DNA of 64,000 nt. It comes from Scedosporium boydii (taxonomy: Eukaryota; Ascomycota; Sordariomycetes; Microascales; Microascaceae). The stretch is from contig NJFT01000017.1 in assembly GCA_002221725.1 (NCBI GenBank), forward strand, positions 186,001 to 250,000, given 5' to 3'. Of this stretch, positions 10,632 through 22,591 are shown in pieces; the stretch's first letter is position 1; each line of letters begins with the position of its first letter. The notes beneath the pieces were generated by a model that was not told the origin of the DNA, made no database searches, and saw only the letters and a program-made list of their open reading frames with translations. The translations under genes and the position numbers were made by a program.

Positions 10632-13035
10632 TTTTGTGGCGATTATCGAAATGAAGGTTTCTTTAGTTATAGAAGAGAAAAGTAGAGAGATCCGAGACTA
10701 GGAAATAAGAAACGGACAAAGGAAATTAGGAAAAGGAGACAAAGTTAGGAAATAGTTGTTGTGTTTTTGTAGTTATGTTGTTTGATGATAGACAATATGG
10801 AAATGGTTGAAAGGCCGAGGAATGAGCTTCATTTTATACTTTCATCGTGGTCGTACAGCTCTCGCCTCTTGCTGTGCTTTGGAGGATATTTCGTGAAGCT
10901 GATGCTATAGCACTCTATTGCTGCGCCAGCCAACGGTGAGCTTGTGAGAACAAACCGAAATCTATTCTCAGTCTCACTCACATTAGCTCTAGGAAGCTTC
11001 AAGTTCCGGGATTAGCGCATCCACCAAATATGACCACGCTACTGGCACCGACTTCGTGGATTGGCCGTGAGCTCCGCCACGCTTCTTCGGCCCCCAAGCG
11101 CTCCGGTCGTGCGGTCCGGAAAGAGACTAATGCTGACGTCTAGAACTCGTTTCGGCGCTCCTATTCGCCAGTTGAGTCTCACTCATGATGAGCCTGCGGA
11201 TTTCTAACGAATGAAAACGTTCCTGGAAACTGTCTCATCAGCGGAGCCTGAGCCTTACTGTAATAAGGGCACAAGTTGTTTTTTTCTCATTTCGGCCCTC
11301 TCACGGCATGCCACATGAGCGGCACACAGACGACACCGCCTCTAAGAACTATAATAAACAACGTTCTTATTGCTTACCTCGAACCTAAAGTGAGCCAGAA
11401 CAGGCGATTGGTGCACTCGCGAAAACAAGCTCGGCAGTGGCGGGAAAAAAACTGACATCCGCACCCAAAATAGACTTCGTCGCCGATCTCACCCGCCTCT
11501 CGGGGTTTCTGTAACCAGGAGATTTGGAATCTTTGGATAGAATAACTACACAATATAAAAATGTGACGAAAAGAAAACAATACAAGAAAAAATGGAGATA
11601 TTCAGCTACTACGCAACTGTCACCAGTCCTCAATGCTAATCAAGTTACCGTCGCAGAGGATACCCCGTGTCGGCGATGTTGAGTAGCTTGATCTCCCTTC
11701 GAATGGTTAATCTACCTGCGTGATTAATCGAGCTGGTTGGTGCGGTTCTTCTGATCTTACTTGCATCAGTCGTATCACTAAGATGCAGAAGATGTCGGGA
11801 TGGAGTGAGATGAGGACGTAACGAGTATCACTGTAAGCATCTACGAAGATTCTGGATCTCGGAAGATCTTGCGCCTTAAACTACCCAGCCCCACCAAGCC
11901 CTGCACCGGTCGTTCCAACTCCAGGGACTCTAAGCTAGGTCAGGCGCGTTTAAACTGTAATGACCGAGGATCCAATCGGGCAAGGAGCCGAGCCAAGACG
12001 CATTGGGAATCCGAAGCACTTCTAAGCCTCAGTCATTGGCAGGAAGTGTTTGTTGCCCAAGACCAGCGTTGATGCCCTGCGTCTCCTTTCTCCTTCCACC
12101 CCGGATTTGTAATTCCCTCAGCCGTTGTGTATTTGTAAGTTCTTGGCCCGAAAGGCATGCTACTAGAATCTTGAAGAAATTCTACTCGGGGTCTAATGAC
12201 GCCTCGGTTAGTTTGGGCTCCGATGGCGGTATCCGGCGGTTCCGACTCCGCCACTCCATGGATAGCCGAGCCGGACTGGTCGTCTTGGCTAGGCAGTAAG
12301 CGCTAAGAACTGAAGTCTTGATCGGAATCCTATCAAGGCGCGGTTATGTTAGAAATAGCGCGTGCTGGTGGTTCCTTTATTTACACGCAGAGCAGCTTCC
12401 CTGCTTGTCGGTGCGAGATGCCCTCATCCAAGGATGAGGACAGACTTTGTTCGACTGCCAAGCCGGGGTGCACCTATTTTGGGCATCACTAGCACACTGC
12501 CTTTCTTTCGCTGACGCAGGGCCAAAAAGCTAGCGAAGCCACGTCCGTCGACCCCTTTGTTGTCGCGTCCCCATTAGATCCGAGCATGTAAGGGATATCT
12601 GGTGAGAAAATCGGTTCACACGCTCACTGAAGGGCGCCAGCCAACCGCATTGTTTACATGGCACAGTCTCACTATTGGGAATACTTAGGAATGTCTCGAA
12701 TGTCACCGATTGATCTGTCAACATAGCCGCCCATTCCGTCTGGTAATCTTTAATGGCCTAGCTGTACGGTATATTAACCCCGATATTTATTTTGGTCTTT
12801 GCTTCACTCGGGTAATAAACTGAAGGGAACAACATAATTTACTATCCAGAAGCTCTAGACACTATTGTTACTAGTAAACAAATAGTCAATAGTCTCCCTA
12901 GGCATAATGTTCATCTGCTTTCTCGAGATGGCCACCTCCGCCCTCGCTACAATACACCTTTCCATTGATTCCACCCTAGGTTCATTTCTAGCTGACTCTT
13001 GCCCTTAGCAACTTCTCTCTGTCCAAAATCCCCGT
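10632..13035. other. Gene-poor region, 2.4 kb
   Basis: It contains the promoter of the gene starting at 10631 and the 3' flank of the cysteine-rich gene. Several short open frames (for example 11385-11633 minus) show no motif or splice pattern that I trust. I see no RNA gene or repeat. Confidence 0.5.
10831..10840 (-). promoter_or_regulatory. TATA-like box of the two-repeat secreted protein
   Basis: Read on the minus strand this is agtataaaat, about 200 bp before the ATG at 10631, followed by a purine- and pyrimidine-rich leader. Its position fits a core promoter; this is not proven. Confidence 0.4.
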
Positions 13036-13341
13036 CTAGCAGGTGGAGCAGTTCTTGTCACAGCAAGCATAGCACGACTTATAGCGGGCTCCTTCGCAGG
13101 CAATGAGGCAGCTGCTGTTGCCGTTGCAGGACTTGCAAGCCTTGTTGACAACCGACTTGCAGGCTTGCTCGCAGGCAACCTGGGAAGGATTGTTTGGGCA
13201 TGCCTTGGCTGTAAGCATGAAAGAGTCAGCTTAACCGCAGCATAGGTTTGACGTTCAGGCCATATCTGAGGCGACGATCGAGGACGTACCGGCAACAATG
13301 GTTGCGAGACCGAGGATAGAGAGGATGGCAGTGGGCTTCAT
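13036..13341 (-). CDS. Small secreted cysteine-rich protein (12 Cys)
   Basis: Exon 1 is 13341-13290, the intron is 13289-13209 (GTACGT...TTACAG) and exon 2 is 13208-13036; total 74 residues. The joined protein starts MKPTAILSILGLATIVA, a clean signal peptide supplied almost wholly by exon 1. The mature part of about 57 residues holds 12 cysteines with the pattern C-x8-C-x3-C-x7-C-x2-C-x5-C-x3-C-x6-C-x2-C-C-x3-C-x2-C. An even number of cysteines in a small mature protein indicates a disulfide-knotted extracellular protein, as in effector or antimicrobial-type small secreted proteins. I do not recognise the family and assign no activity. A TATA-like ATATAAAAGG (minus strand) lies at about 13480-13489. 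Confidence 0.82.
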
Positions 13342-15769
13342 TTTGATGAGTTGGTTAGAGTTTTGTTTTCGATTTGGTTTACGTTCTGATAAAGATGAAG
13401 AGAGAAGACTGAGTTGTCCGAAGCAGCGTTTGTTGATGGAGAGGAGGATTTCTATCTCGCCGGTCGGGAGATCTTAAACCTTTTATATTCACTTCCAAGT
13501 CACCCTCTCCCCTCCATGCCTTTGAAATTTGAATATGCCAATGTCCCGTTCCTAATTAAGCCGCCCGCATCTCTTTCTCAGGCCATTTTCTTCTCCCTGA
13601 ACTAGCTCAATATCTTCCGTTGTCGTTAACCACAGGCGAGATGCGGAGCGTGTGTGTAGTCAATAACGTGGCAGGGGGTCGGTCCTTGATGAGACGCTCC
13701 GAATCCGCTGGGTCGCATTGCCCGAGCCCTGCAGCTTGCCATTGCATCGCAGCAATACCGGGCCGTGTCACCGATCGAATTAACACGAGGAGATAGGATG
13801 AGAAGAGTGGAAAATAAAATGCGGGGAACGGAGTGGAAGCGGCGGCAGTTTGGCTGGGAGGTGATTATTGAATAATATTGATACGACTCAGTAAGAAAGG
13901 GGACTTAGAATCTCTCCGTCTGACAGGACACGGGAGGTGTACTCCACGGCTCGGTTCCATGACCAGGGGACACCATGAAGACCCCGGATTTCCACTGCAA
14001 CCCAACCGGTGAATTTCAAGACGGTAGATCGCCGACGGACCCTGGATCTTACGAGGTCTTCCGGGTGTCCTTTCGCCTTCCGCATGGGCTTGATTGTGGG
14101 GAAGATTGCTTATTGGTGGAAATTAACGCATGGGAACTCGGAGGAAGTCCTCCTCGCGCCTATTTGATCTCGACCAACTGCATGCTTATTCTTATGGTGG
14201 CCACGAGTCCCATTGAACTGGTAACGGCGGCGCGGAGCGGAATTCCTGTGATTTAAGGAATTACCAACTGGCTGGCTGGGGCAAGGGCTTCTGAATATGC
14301 CCATTTCCGTCGCAGTTATTCGGCAGGCATAGACATTTCAGATTAGTGATATGAGCCCATGTTGATGCATGGGCTCCTACTCAGAAGGCGTTATGCTCAA
14401 ACATGAATTTCGGATCGCAGATACAGTTGAAAATCATGCACGTTTACCCTCCTAGTCTACGTCTCTAGATGTGTATCAACCTTTCTTGTTGCCCTTCCAA
14501 GGGCCGCAACACGTGCGAGGTAGCTCGTTCTCGCCTTGGTGGTCCGGGCCTGACGACTTGCGCCGCAACATCGATTTGCATATAATGTCGGTGACGAGGA
14601 ATGCGGACGGCCGAGCGCCGGGGCAGGGGAACTCATGCTCTGGCAGCACTTGATCAAGCCTTGGAGGGGTTTCGACGGCAATCGGGCCGACACATCTAGC
14701 TATGCCGGGAACGCCCGCTTTTTCGGCAAGCAGTGGAGGAGATCTCGACAGGCGAATTATTAACCTCAGGGCCCCTTGTGTCATAAGGAACAGTAAATGA
14801 CCTCGCAGAGGGATCCTCGACCCCATTAGTGTCTGCTCTCATCCGTAACAGCTGAGTTAGCGCCTATGCAGCAGGTGTTCAGCACTTGTTCGAGGTCGGT
14901 AGTGGGTTCGTAGCGTCGGCGCAAGACCGCGCAATAGCGGAGAGGAGTCAGATCAGCCGTGGAGGTTTAAGTAGTTAGGATTCGGGCTAGGAAACAGACA
15001 CGCAGGTAGCCAAGCGCTCGGCCGGACGCGACAGAGACTCCAGCGTTCCCAGTCAGCGCCTATCTACCGGAAGTGGAGGCAATATCTTAGTATTATATAC
15101 AACAGCAGATTACATTGCATAACAAGAAAAATTGATCGAAGAAGAAGTGTAGATGGAGCACATCACATGTAGAGTTATTAGCGCTGTATCATGCAACATA
15201 ATCGGCTCGAGATCTGTGCATTACATCTCACAGTAAAGTTGCAGTTTATAAAGAGGTGGAGAAACAAGGGAAGACGGCAAGGGAGGGCAGGACAGATGAC
15301 ATGGGAGCAGATGCCGATGTAAGCTTTAGGAAATGGCCAAAGCACTCGGCCGTTACTTAAAACTCTCTACACCCCAACTCCTTATCCATGAAATTAGTAC
15401 GTGTATGAGATTTACTCTGCAATTTCAGAGGCAGGGAATCTATCTTGCCACCAGTTGCTGCATCTGCCCAAACAGCATCTCCTGTGGTGTCATTTTTGGC
15501 TGTGAATTCAACATTAACCAGTGTAGAGACTTCACGTTACTCATAGATCCCAACATTGAGATCACAAGCAAGCGCCATACTTCGTGCTCAGCAGTCAGCG
15601 TAATTTATTTTAGTCCCCCGGGGCTCACAGCGGCGGTGATGTGTTCCTCAATATCACCATTGTAACCAGCTTTACGCGCGAAAGTTAAGCCAAAGTCCAT
15701 TGGTAAAGCAAATGGTCTCGTATATGTAGGGGCTGACCTTCAGAAGAGCCGCTGAGCATTCGACAGGCC
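13342..15769. other. Gene-poor region, 2.4 kb
   Basis: It holds the promoter of the cysteine-rich gene and the 3' flank of the reductase. Open frames at 13975-14256 (plus, 93 codons) and 14476-14826 (minus, 116 codons) have no recognised domain and no convincing start context. They could be orphan genes but are not supported here. Confidence 0.5.
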
Positions 15770-17103
15770 CTATTCCTCCTGGACTTTGACAACCAGTTTC
15801 TTGAAGACCTTTCCGTCTTCTAGCTGTTGGATGCCGTCAATTAGCTTGTCCCAACCCAGACCATCAACTAGCTCGTACTCGAGCGGCTTGATAGTCCCTG
15901 CTTCAAAATGCCCTTCCAACTGGGGTATCCAGGCGGCGATCTGGCTGGAAATAGTTGAGCCGAGATCATCGTCGAATTTACCAAGACGCCCAAGCTGAGT
16001 GCGGTACTCCTTGATTGACGGCGGTGTCTTGAAAGGCGACCTAGAAACGACGGGTTAGCAGATAACCAATGCGATATATTAGGGCTAGTGAGACCCACCA
16101 GTCATCAACCGAGGAGAAGTACTTTATTGGCTCGGTCGAGGCCGACGAAAGAGCAGCGATGGCGACGTCGTAGCCATGGGCAGAAGCATCGAATACACGA
16201 GCGAAGTTGCCTCCCGTAATCTTTTTGATTTCGGCAACTTGCTCGTCTAAAGACGCTCGGCCATCGAACGTTGCTGCTGCTCCACGGCTAACGGGGATCT
16301 GTGAGGGTTTCGTAAGCACCAGGGCAACAATGGAGATGTGGGATCTGCACTCATACCGATGCCTTTGACGGACTACAGGAGGCTAGGACTCGGTAGCCAC
16401 AGATGCTGGCCAACTGTTCCACTTTATTGTCAGGAACAATTGTGACCACCCTAGGGAGGATGGCCGGACTCACTTGGACTCCAAATTGCCCAACGCTTCC
16501 ACTACCCCCCAGTACCACGATCCATTCATCCCGCCCTGGCGATTGAGTTCCAGGTGGGGGCAGGCTTAAGTCGAACCCTGCGAGGAGAGCCAGGCTTGCC
16601 GTCTTGAGCCCAAATGTCAGCATGTTTAGAACGGCCCGCGAATCGGGATACTGCATACCAACAACCCCGCTCCGATCGTACTGGCTTCCTCATGCGAAAC
16701 TTTTTCGCCCTTCTTGAAGACGATATCTTCGTCGACGATGAACGTCTCTTGAAACGGTGTATAGTCACTCCTACCGATCAGTGCGCAGCTATACACATAG
16801 TCGCCTTTTTTCAACCTGGTGCTGTCCTCTCCGACCTCTGTTACGACTCCGCTGTAATCGCTACCTAGGACGGCGGGCCAGCTCTCCACCAAAACCCCAA
16901 ACTTCTGCTGCATGTTCTCGCTGAGAGAGAATTAGCGCGTGTTGTGATGGTTTGAGTGGTACCGACGCTCACATGGGATTGAGGCTGACGACCAGACTCT
17001 TTACGAGCACTTGCTTCTTGCCGGGTGTAGGTTTAGGAACGCTGCCTACTACAGCAAAGGGCTTCCCGATCGCCTCGACTGTGACACCTGCTTGAGTCGC
17101 CAT
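15770..17103 (-). CDS. Medium-chain zinc-independent reductase, trans-enoyl-reductase type
   Basis: Six exons: 17103-16973, 16920-16659, 16602-16474, 16413-16357, 16298-16099 and 16040-15770. The five introns are 52-60 nt long and all phases agree; total 349 residues. The N-terminal GroES-like fold includes VVSLNPIENM and GSDYSGVVTEVGEDSTRLKKGD. The Rossmann fold carries the nucleotide-binding motif GGSGSVG at about 163-169, followed by LASICGYRVLASCSPSK. The C-terminal block PLEYELVDGLGWDKLIDGIQ is typical of the fungal group that includes trans-acting enoyl reductases of polyketide pathways and many stand-alone NAD(P)H quinone/enoyl reductases. No PKS lies in the window, so a PKS partnership is not supported. 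The gene is intact. Confidence 0.87.
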
Positions 17104-17936
17104 GATTATATCGTCTCGATAAGGCACATTGAGAGGTGGTGAAGACGGAAGTTTTTCTCGTCGACACAAGAGCGAAAGGAACCCCTTATCTATTGCGTCG
17201 ACGAGCCTACTGCTCCAACATGCTAAGTTATGCAACCCACCAGTTTCTGAAGATGGTGTCCATCTCAGCCAATACCGTAGTTAACCCCATAGTTTCGCTG
17301 GCACCATGGCACCTCTGCAGGCAGTTGCCTCCATTACGTGGGCTTCCGACGCCAATCAGAACAGAAGGTTCGGACTGAAAATCACCCGGTGATGACGATT
17401 GAGGACTGTAGGGTGTATCTTGATAGGCCCCGTGAAGTGTCAATATGTGCTTACATTGCGTTAGACCATTCCGGCGGGTTCAGTACGACGCACACACACG
17501 GGGGGCCGCATCTTTTATTCGCCGGGCCGAAAGCTTAATGGCCGTGACAATATTGCTCGGTCGTTCTCTTGCGCCAATAGTGAGTGACGTTAGCTACACT
17601 AGATTAGGACCTGTGAAGAACGCGAAGAGCGTATCGCAAGGAACATCTTCCAGGCGGCCGAGAGAGGTGCTCGCGGAATTCTACGGCACGCAACTTCATT
17701 CTTGGCTCTGCTTGCCCTGGCGCAGCCATACCCAATCAAGCGGTTGATATCATAGCACGGGCTCTGCCCCATCAACTCTACGCGGGAAGCATACCCCATG
17801 CTCTCCGGGCCTTAGCAGTTGTAGAGCCCCTTTTGCCTGGTTTCTCGAGGGCCATACTGCTTGCTTCCACTTCAGCAGACGCTAGGATTAGCAGTTACCG
17901 CTTTCGTTTATCACCTTGAGCCTCTCGGGTCGGGAG

Positions 17937-17980
<44 letters not shown>

Positions 17981-18462
17981 AAAAAGAAAAAAAAAAAGGA
18001 ACTGCTTGAATAGAACCTGTAATAAATCAACTTTTTAATCGTCTGTCGTAAGTGGAATAAAAATTAAATAGTTTTACTCTCTTTGTCTACCATTTTCATT
18101 GATACACCCCAAGACGACTGCATAGCCACAGGGCCTTGGCACCTCTCGCAGCTCGGCAGTGACATCTTCGCTCAGGGCGGATCCAATAGCGATACTTATT
18201 TGGCGCCACACAACCCGATGCGGAAAAGCGACCTCTTTCCCGCATTGACACCTGAGAAAACTACAACATTAGCAGCCTGCTCTGGGGCTGAGTTCTTTCT
18301 ACCTGAGCTTGTCGGATGATGCATATCTCAAGTTACGGCCCGGTCCAACATGATAACTGTCCTCGACACCCAGGAAGATAAAACTCCAGGCACGATGCCA
18401 TGACTTGACTCGCAATCAAGGATATCCTCCACAGATTCCTATACGACAACTTACACGACGCT
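17104..18462. other. Intergenic region, about 1.4 kb, with a long A tract
   Basis: It separates the divergent reductase and TM-HET genes. A purine tract with 42 consecutive A lies at 17937-17978. Short open frames (for example 18083-18319) have no motif. Confidence 0.5.
17937..17997. repeat. Poly-A / A-rich tract
   Basis: A run of 42 A is followed by A stretches broken by G. It could be a simple homopolymer expansion or the tail of a retroposed sequence; nothing upstream looks like a retroposon. Confidence 0.85.
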
Positions 18463-20931
18463 ATGGATTTCGTGCCCGATTTCTTGGCAAGAGGCGCCTG
18501 GGTTAGCCCTCTCCTCAAGGCGATTCTGGTGGATTTTGTCTGGCCGAACGACCTCCTCTTCGGCATGCTCCAATTCCCTGTATGCTCGCCGAAAGCCTTC
18601 GCGAACATTATTGCGAATGTCTTCGGCAGGGTGTCTACCGGTTTCGTGGACCAGTTATACCTTAAGTACGACCCGGAGTACAACTCCTCTGTTGCCAGCT
18701 TTGGTATCTACGGCGGGACTCTGCTTGCTCGCCGGCTGGTGACCCTCGCCTGGCGTATCACGAAATGTGTAGTCTACCACTCGTGGGACTATTTTCCAGT
18801 GTTAACTCTGACCTGTCTATTCATTGGGATGTCATGGCGTTACAATCCATTAGCTTTGAGGGGAATGGCTAAGGTGCTATTTGACGCGATTACCATTTGG
18901 CCCATTACAGGTCTGATGGCGCTGGTGTACGCTGCTGCCATAGCCGCAGCGTGGGCATGGAGGCACACTGTAGCCGCTGTGAGGTCCATTAACGAAGTCA
19001 TCTGGACCTCAACCGCACCCTATCAAAAAGAATTCGCCGGCGTGCCGCCCCTGGCGGCGTTCAACTATTCGTCAGCACCAGATTTCGATCCCGCCACTGA
19101 GATACGCCTCTTGAAACTCCACCGGAAGTTCCCTTTTCTCCAACTCTCCGCCGAGCTCGTCTCGTGTCCTCTGCGCTCTGCGCCTCCCTACCACGCCATA
19201 TCGTACGTTTGGCGCCACGGACCCCAAGATATGCGCCACATGTCGCTCAACGGAATGTTGTTTCACGTCCGCGGAAACGTCCATGACATCCTCGTGAACT
19301 GCAGCTCCTTCTTCGGCCCCCGGCTAGTCTGGATCGACTCCATCTGCATCAACCAGGAAAACATGGCCGAGAAGGCACTGCAGGTGCGGGCCATGCAGGA
19401 CATCTACTCCAGAGCCGCTCACGTGCTGATCTGCCTCGGCGGTATTTGGTCGTTACCCGCGCTCTCTCTGGTTACGGAGCTGCAGATGCTGAACCGTGCC
19501 TGGGGAAAGGACTATGTTGTCGGCCATGTGGCGGGCTTTTACCAGCGGCGCAAGGTCGACCCTTACCTGTGCACACGGGTCAAGGCCCTCACGGACCTCC
19601 TGCAACATCCTTGGTTTTCAAGGGTCTGGGTGGTACAAGAGGCGGCCGTGGCTTCGCGAGTCACCTTCTTCTACGGCGGGGAGCCAATCCCGTGGATGGA
19701 TCTGTACGGTTGGCAGGAGATTCTCTGCCATGGCCCAGTACTTTCGTTGCTAGCGGCATTCGTCTCAGGCTCGGGAGAAGCGATGATATCCGCAGCGCCA
19801 AAATTTCTAGGGTTTCTCAGCCTGTCCTTTATCGTGGCCTATAGGATAGAGCTCTCCACGTTCGGTCCGGCGCGCCTAAGCCACGTCCTCCGCGTCTTTG
19901 GCGAGAAGGACGCGACGTGGGGCAGGGACAAGGCATTCGCTTTGATAGGAATGGCAAGGGAGAGCGCGGATCCAAACTTGAAACAGCTTATCGACTACGA
20001 CCGCTCGGTGGAAGATGTGCTGTTTGATTTGGGTAACTACTTGCTTGATGCTGGGCAAGCCCTCGAGGTGCTCGACCTAGCTGGGCTTCGCCAGCGCGAC
20101 CGCAGCCATAACTTGCCCTCATGGGCGGTCGATTGGACGGCAATACGGGCTGGCATGCCCCTGAACTCGAAATTCAACTCACCAGAACTGCAGTATCACG
20201 CAGCAACAAAATTGCCTGCGAGGGTTCGACGAGGCAGCTCGCGGCATGAGATGGTGGTTCGCGGACAGTTCCTCGACCGGATCGCCTGGCTCGCACCGCT
20301 GCCAGAGACGTGGGGTAGCTTTTCTACGGGGGTAAGATTATTCACCTATTCCGAGGAAGCCCTCTCCCTGGCTAAGAAGCACGCTCTGGACCCCTATCCT
20401 CACTGGAGAAGTGGGCAGCCTCTGGCGGAGGCAGTCTGGCGCACTATGATCGGTGACAAAACCCACTCAGCACGCCCCGCACCAGCGTCGTGCCGTCAAA
20501 CTATGGGCAGGCTTGCAGAGCTTATTCGAGACGTATATGGCCACTTCGGTCTAGACTTTTTAAGCTTCAACCCGGAAGAGCTGAAAACCAGCCTTGGAGT
20601 GACGAAGGAGCAGCAGGCGGAGATTTCGAGTGCCCTTAATGAGTTTCAGGGAATTGACTTCCTCTGGGATAGCGGCAAGGGCTCTAGCCCGCTCGTGTTT
20701 TGTGTGACTGAGAAGGGATTTATCGGCATGGTCCCACATGTGAGCAAGGTTGGGGACAGCCTGTGTCTAATACACGGCGTCCCTGTCCCATACGTATTGA
20801 GAGTCTTTGAAGAGGGGTGTGGGGTACTGGCAAAGACGAAGTATCAACTGCTTGGGGACTCGTATGTTCATGGTATCATGGATGGAGAAGCTCTGGGCTG
20901 CAGTGAAGAGACCGACTTCGTCTTGGTTTGA
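18463..20931 (+). CDS. HET-domain protein with N-terminal membrane region
   Basis: A single exon of 822 residues. The N-terminal ~190 residues contain at least two hydrophobic segments, about 110-125 (FPVLTLTCLFIGMSW) and 148-168 (GLMALVYAAAIAAAWAW). The HET domain covers about 243-400, with the hallmark blocks YHAISYVW (243-250), LVWIDSICINQEN (288-300) and RVWVVQEAA. The C-terminal ~400 residues have the usual variable HET follow-up, including LPSWAVDW. HET proteins act in non-self recognition and incompatibility-type cell death; the membrane region would place this one at a membrane. The open frame is continuous with no sign of decay. The partner is unknown. Confidence 0.88.
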   Translation: MDFVPDFLARGAWVSPLLKAILVDFVWPNDLLFGMLQFPVCSPKAFANIIANVFGRVSTGFVDQLYLKYDPEYNSSVASFGIYGGTLLARRLVTLAWRITKCVVYHSWDYFPVLTLTCLFIGMSWRYNPLALRGMAKVLFDAITIWPITGLMALVYAAAIAAAWAWRHTVAAVRSINEVIWTSTAPYQKEFAGVPPLAAFNYSSAPDFDPATEIRLLKLHRKFPFLQLSAELVSCPLRSAPPYHAISYVWRHGPQDMRHMSLNGMLFHVRGNVHDILVNCSSFFGPRLVWIDSICINQENMAEKALQVRAMQDIYSRAAHVLICLGGIWSLPALSLVTELQMLNRAWGKDYVVGHVAGFYQRRKVDPYLCTRVKALTDLLQHPWFSRVWVVQEAAVASRVTFFYGGEPIPWMDLYGWQEILCHGPVLSLLAAFVSGSGEAMISAAPKFLGFLSLSFIVAYRIELSTFGPARLSHVLRVFGEKDATWGRDKAFALIGMARESADPNLKQLIDYDRSVEDVLFDLGNYLLDAGQALEVLDLAGLRQRDRSHNLPSWAVDWTAIRAGMPLNSKFNSPELQYHAATKLPARVRRGSSRHEMVVRGQFLDRIAWLAPLPETWGSFSTGVRLFTYSEEALSLAKKHALDPYPHWRSGQPLAEAVWRTMIGDKTHSARPAPASCRQTMGRLAELIRDVYGHFGLDFLSFNPEELKTSLGVTKEQQAEISSALNEFQGIDFLWDSGKGSSPLVFCVTEKGFIGMVPHVSKVGDSLCLIHGVPVPYVLRVFEEGCGVLAKTKYQLLGDSYVHGIMDGEALGCSEETDFVLV

Positions 20932-22528
20932 ACAATCAGTCGTACTCTCATCTTCGATTAGCTTTTCCATCCTCCACCTATATCTCTAATTATGTGCCCG
21001 CTTGCGATAGCGTCAAGCATATCCTAAATATTCCGCCAGTTAAAGAAGTGTAAACGGGTAGCGGAGCAGTTAAGGTCTGGGCAGACTTTGTTGTTGGGAA
21101 AAAGTGGGTGCGAGATCTACCAGAATAAAAGGTGTTGAGAGTCGACTTGATGGAGAGCAAGAACCGCAGCGATCAAGATGTTCTCTGTATCCATCTCAAG
21201 GGAAGGAAATATACTGTGCACGAATTACCAAGGCCTTGCTAGTAGCGGATATTCCAGGATCCATCTATGTGCAGTGCTCACCCAGACCTTTTATTTCCCT
21301 TACTAAATCCAGCCATTCGATATCCTTGTACAACTTCCTCCTTTCCAGGAATTATAAGATGGATTTACGTGTTGGTGCCGTCACTGCTCTCTGTTGGTTC
21401 GACTCTCGTGTCCTCACGTCGTCGGGAAGGGGACCCGCGTATAGAGAGAGCGAACTTGTTGCTTTACGTATCGATTGCCCTCTCTCCCCACTAGCCACAC
21501 ATACCACTCTGCTCGAACTTTGCTCAGTCTCTATTTAGGGAATTTCTAGGAAAGCAGCTAAATCTGGTTAGGTAGTGCTTCGCAAATTCAAACCTGTCCA
21601 CTTTTCATGAGGGAACAGTCTTAGAATAGGAATAGCGCCTCCAACCCTTCCGATTCCACCTACTTGTTCTCGTAAACATTAGCTCACGCGAGACAGGCTC
21701 CGCGCCCCGGAAAAGACGCGCCACGGTCGCGATAGTGCCAGCTCCCAACCAGGCCCACATAAAAGCCTTTTCTGGCCCCTCCGCCGTCGTCGAAAGGAGA
21801 ACCAGATACCATAAAGTAGTAGGTAAGCCAGTCCACCTCTCATAGTCACTAATGTAGACTGCAGAAGGCGTAATTGTGGGTAAGTTTGTTAACTCTGGTA
21901 TAGTTCCACATCGGGGACTCGTGTCGTACTTAGAAAGACACCCCCATAATTCCTTTCTGTCAAGGCCAATAGGGCCAATTTTATGGTCGGAGCACCCGGT
22001 TTAGCCTCGAATAAAGCCCCCGTGATGTGGACCTGAGGAGTCCTCGGCCGTTTCCTCACCGTCCTGCTCCTCCCAAACACCCTACCGAGAGGAGCCGCTG
22101 TGAGTAATTCCTATTATTCTCCAGTCACGCATTATTCCCTCATAATTTTTTTTTTTTTTTTTTTTTTTTTTTCAATTTATTTGTTTGTTCATTTAATTTT
22201 TTATTTCATTTTTTTTTTTTTTCCCTTCAAACCAGGTCTCCGCGCTGGCAAAGTAGAAGACGCCCACGGCCAGTTAACGCCACCTCTCTGTCTGCCCGTT
22301 TGGAATGACAGTGAAATCATTCACGGTGACCGTGCGTCCACTCGCTGTTAAAGAATTCCTAAAAGGCCACTGTAATTCAGACGTTGTCCAATGTGCTCTT
22401 GAAATGGCGCCGTTTGACTAAGAGGTCGTAACGTAGAGCCTTTTCGGCGGGGGTCAGAGACAGTAAGCTTTTGATTCCATCCCAAGATATAAGGCATCAA
22501 CTTTCCAAGCTATTTTTAGCTCTCCAAG
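20932..22528. other. Intergenic region, 1.6 kb, with T-rich tracts
   Basis: It contains a 27-nt T run at 22146-22172 and further T-rich sequence to about 22222. I see no supported gene. Confidence 0.5.
22146..22222. repeat. Poly-T / T-rich low-complexity tract
   Basis: A 27-base T run is followed within 40 bases by a second T-rich stretch. It is simple low-complexity sequence. Confidence 0.85.
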
Positions 22529-22591
22529 ATGGTTCGTTTCCCTCCCAAAATAGTTAACAAGCTTCTCCAAATATCTAATTTGCACTCCAAA

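Noticed and set aside
14476..14826. 116-codon minus-strand open frame, a possible small gene
   Set aside because: No motif, signal peptide or splice partner; similarly long frames lie on the other strand. Left as intergenic.
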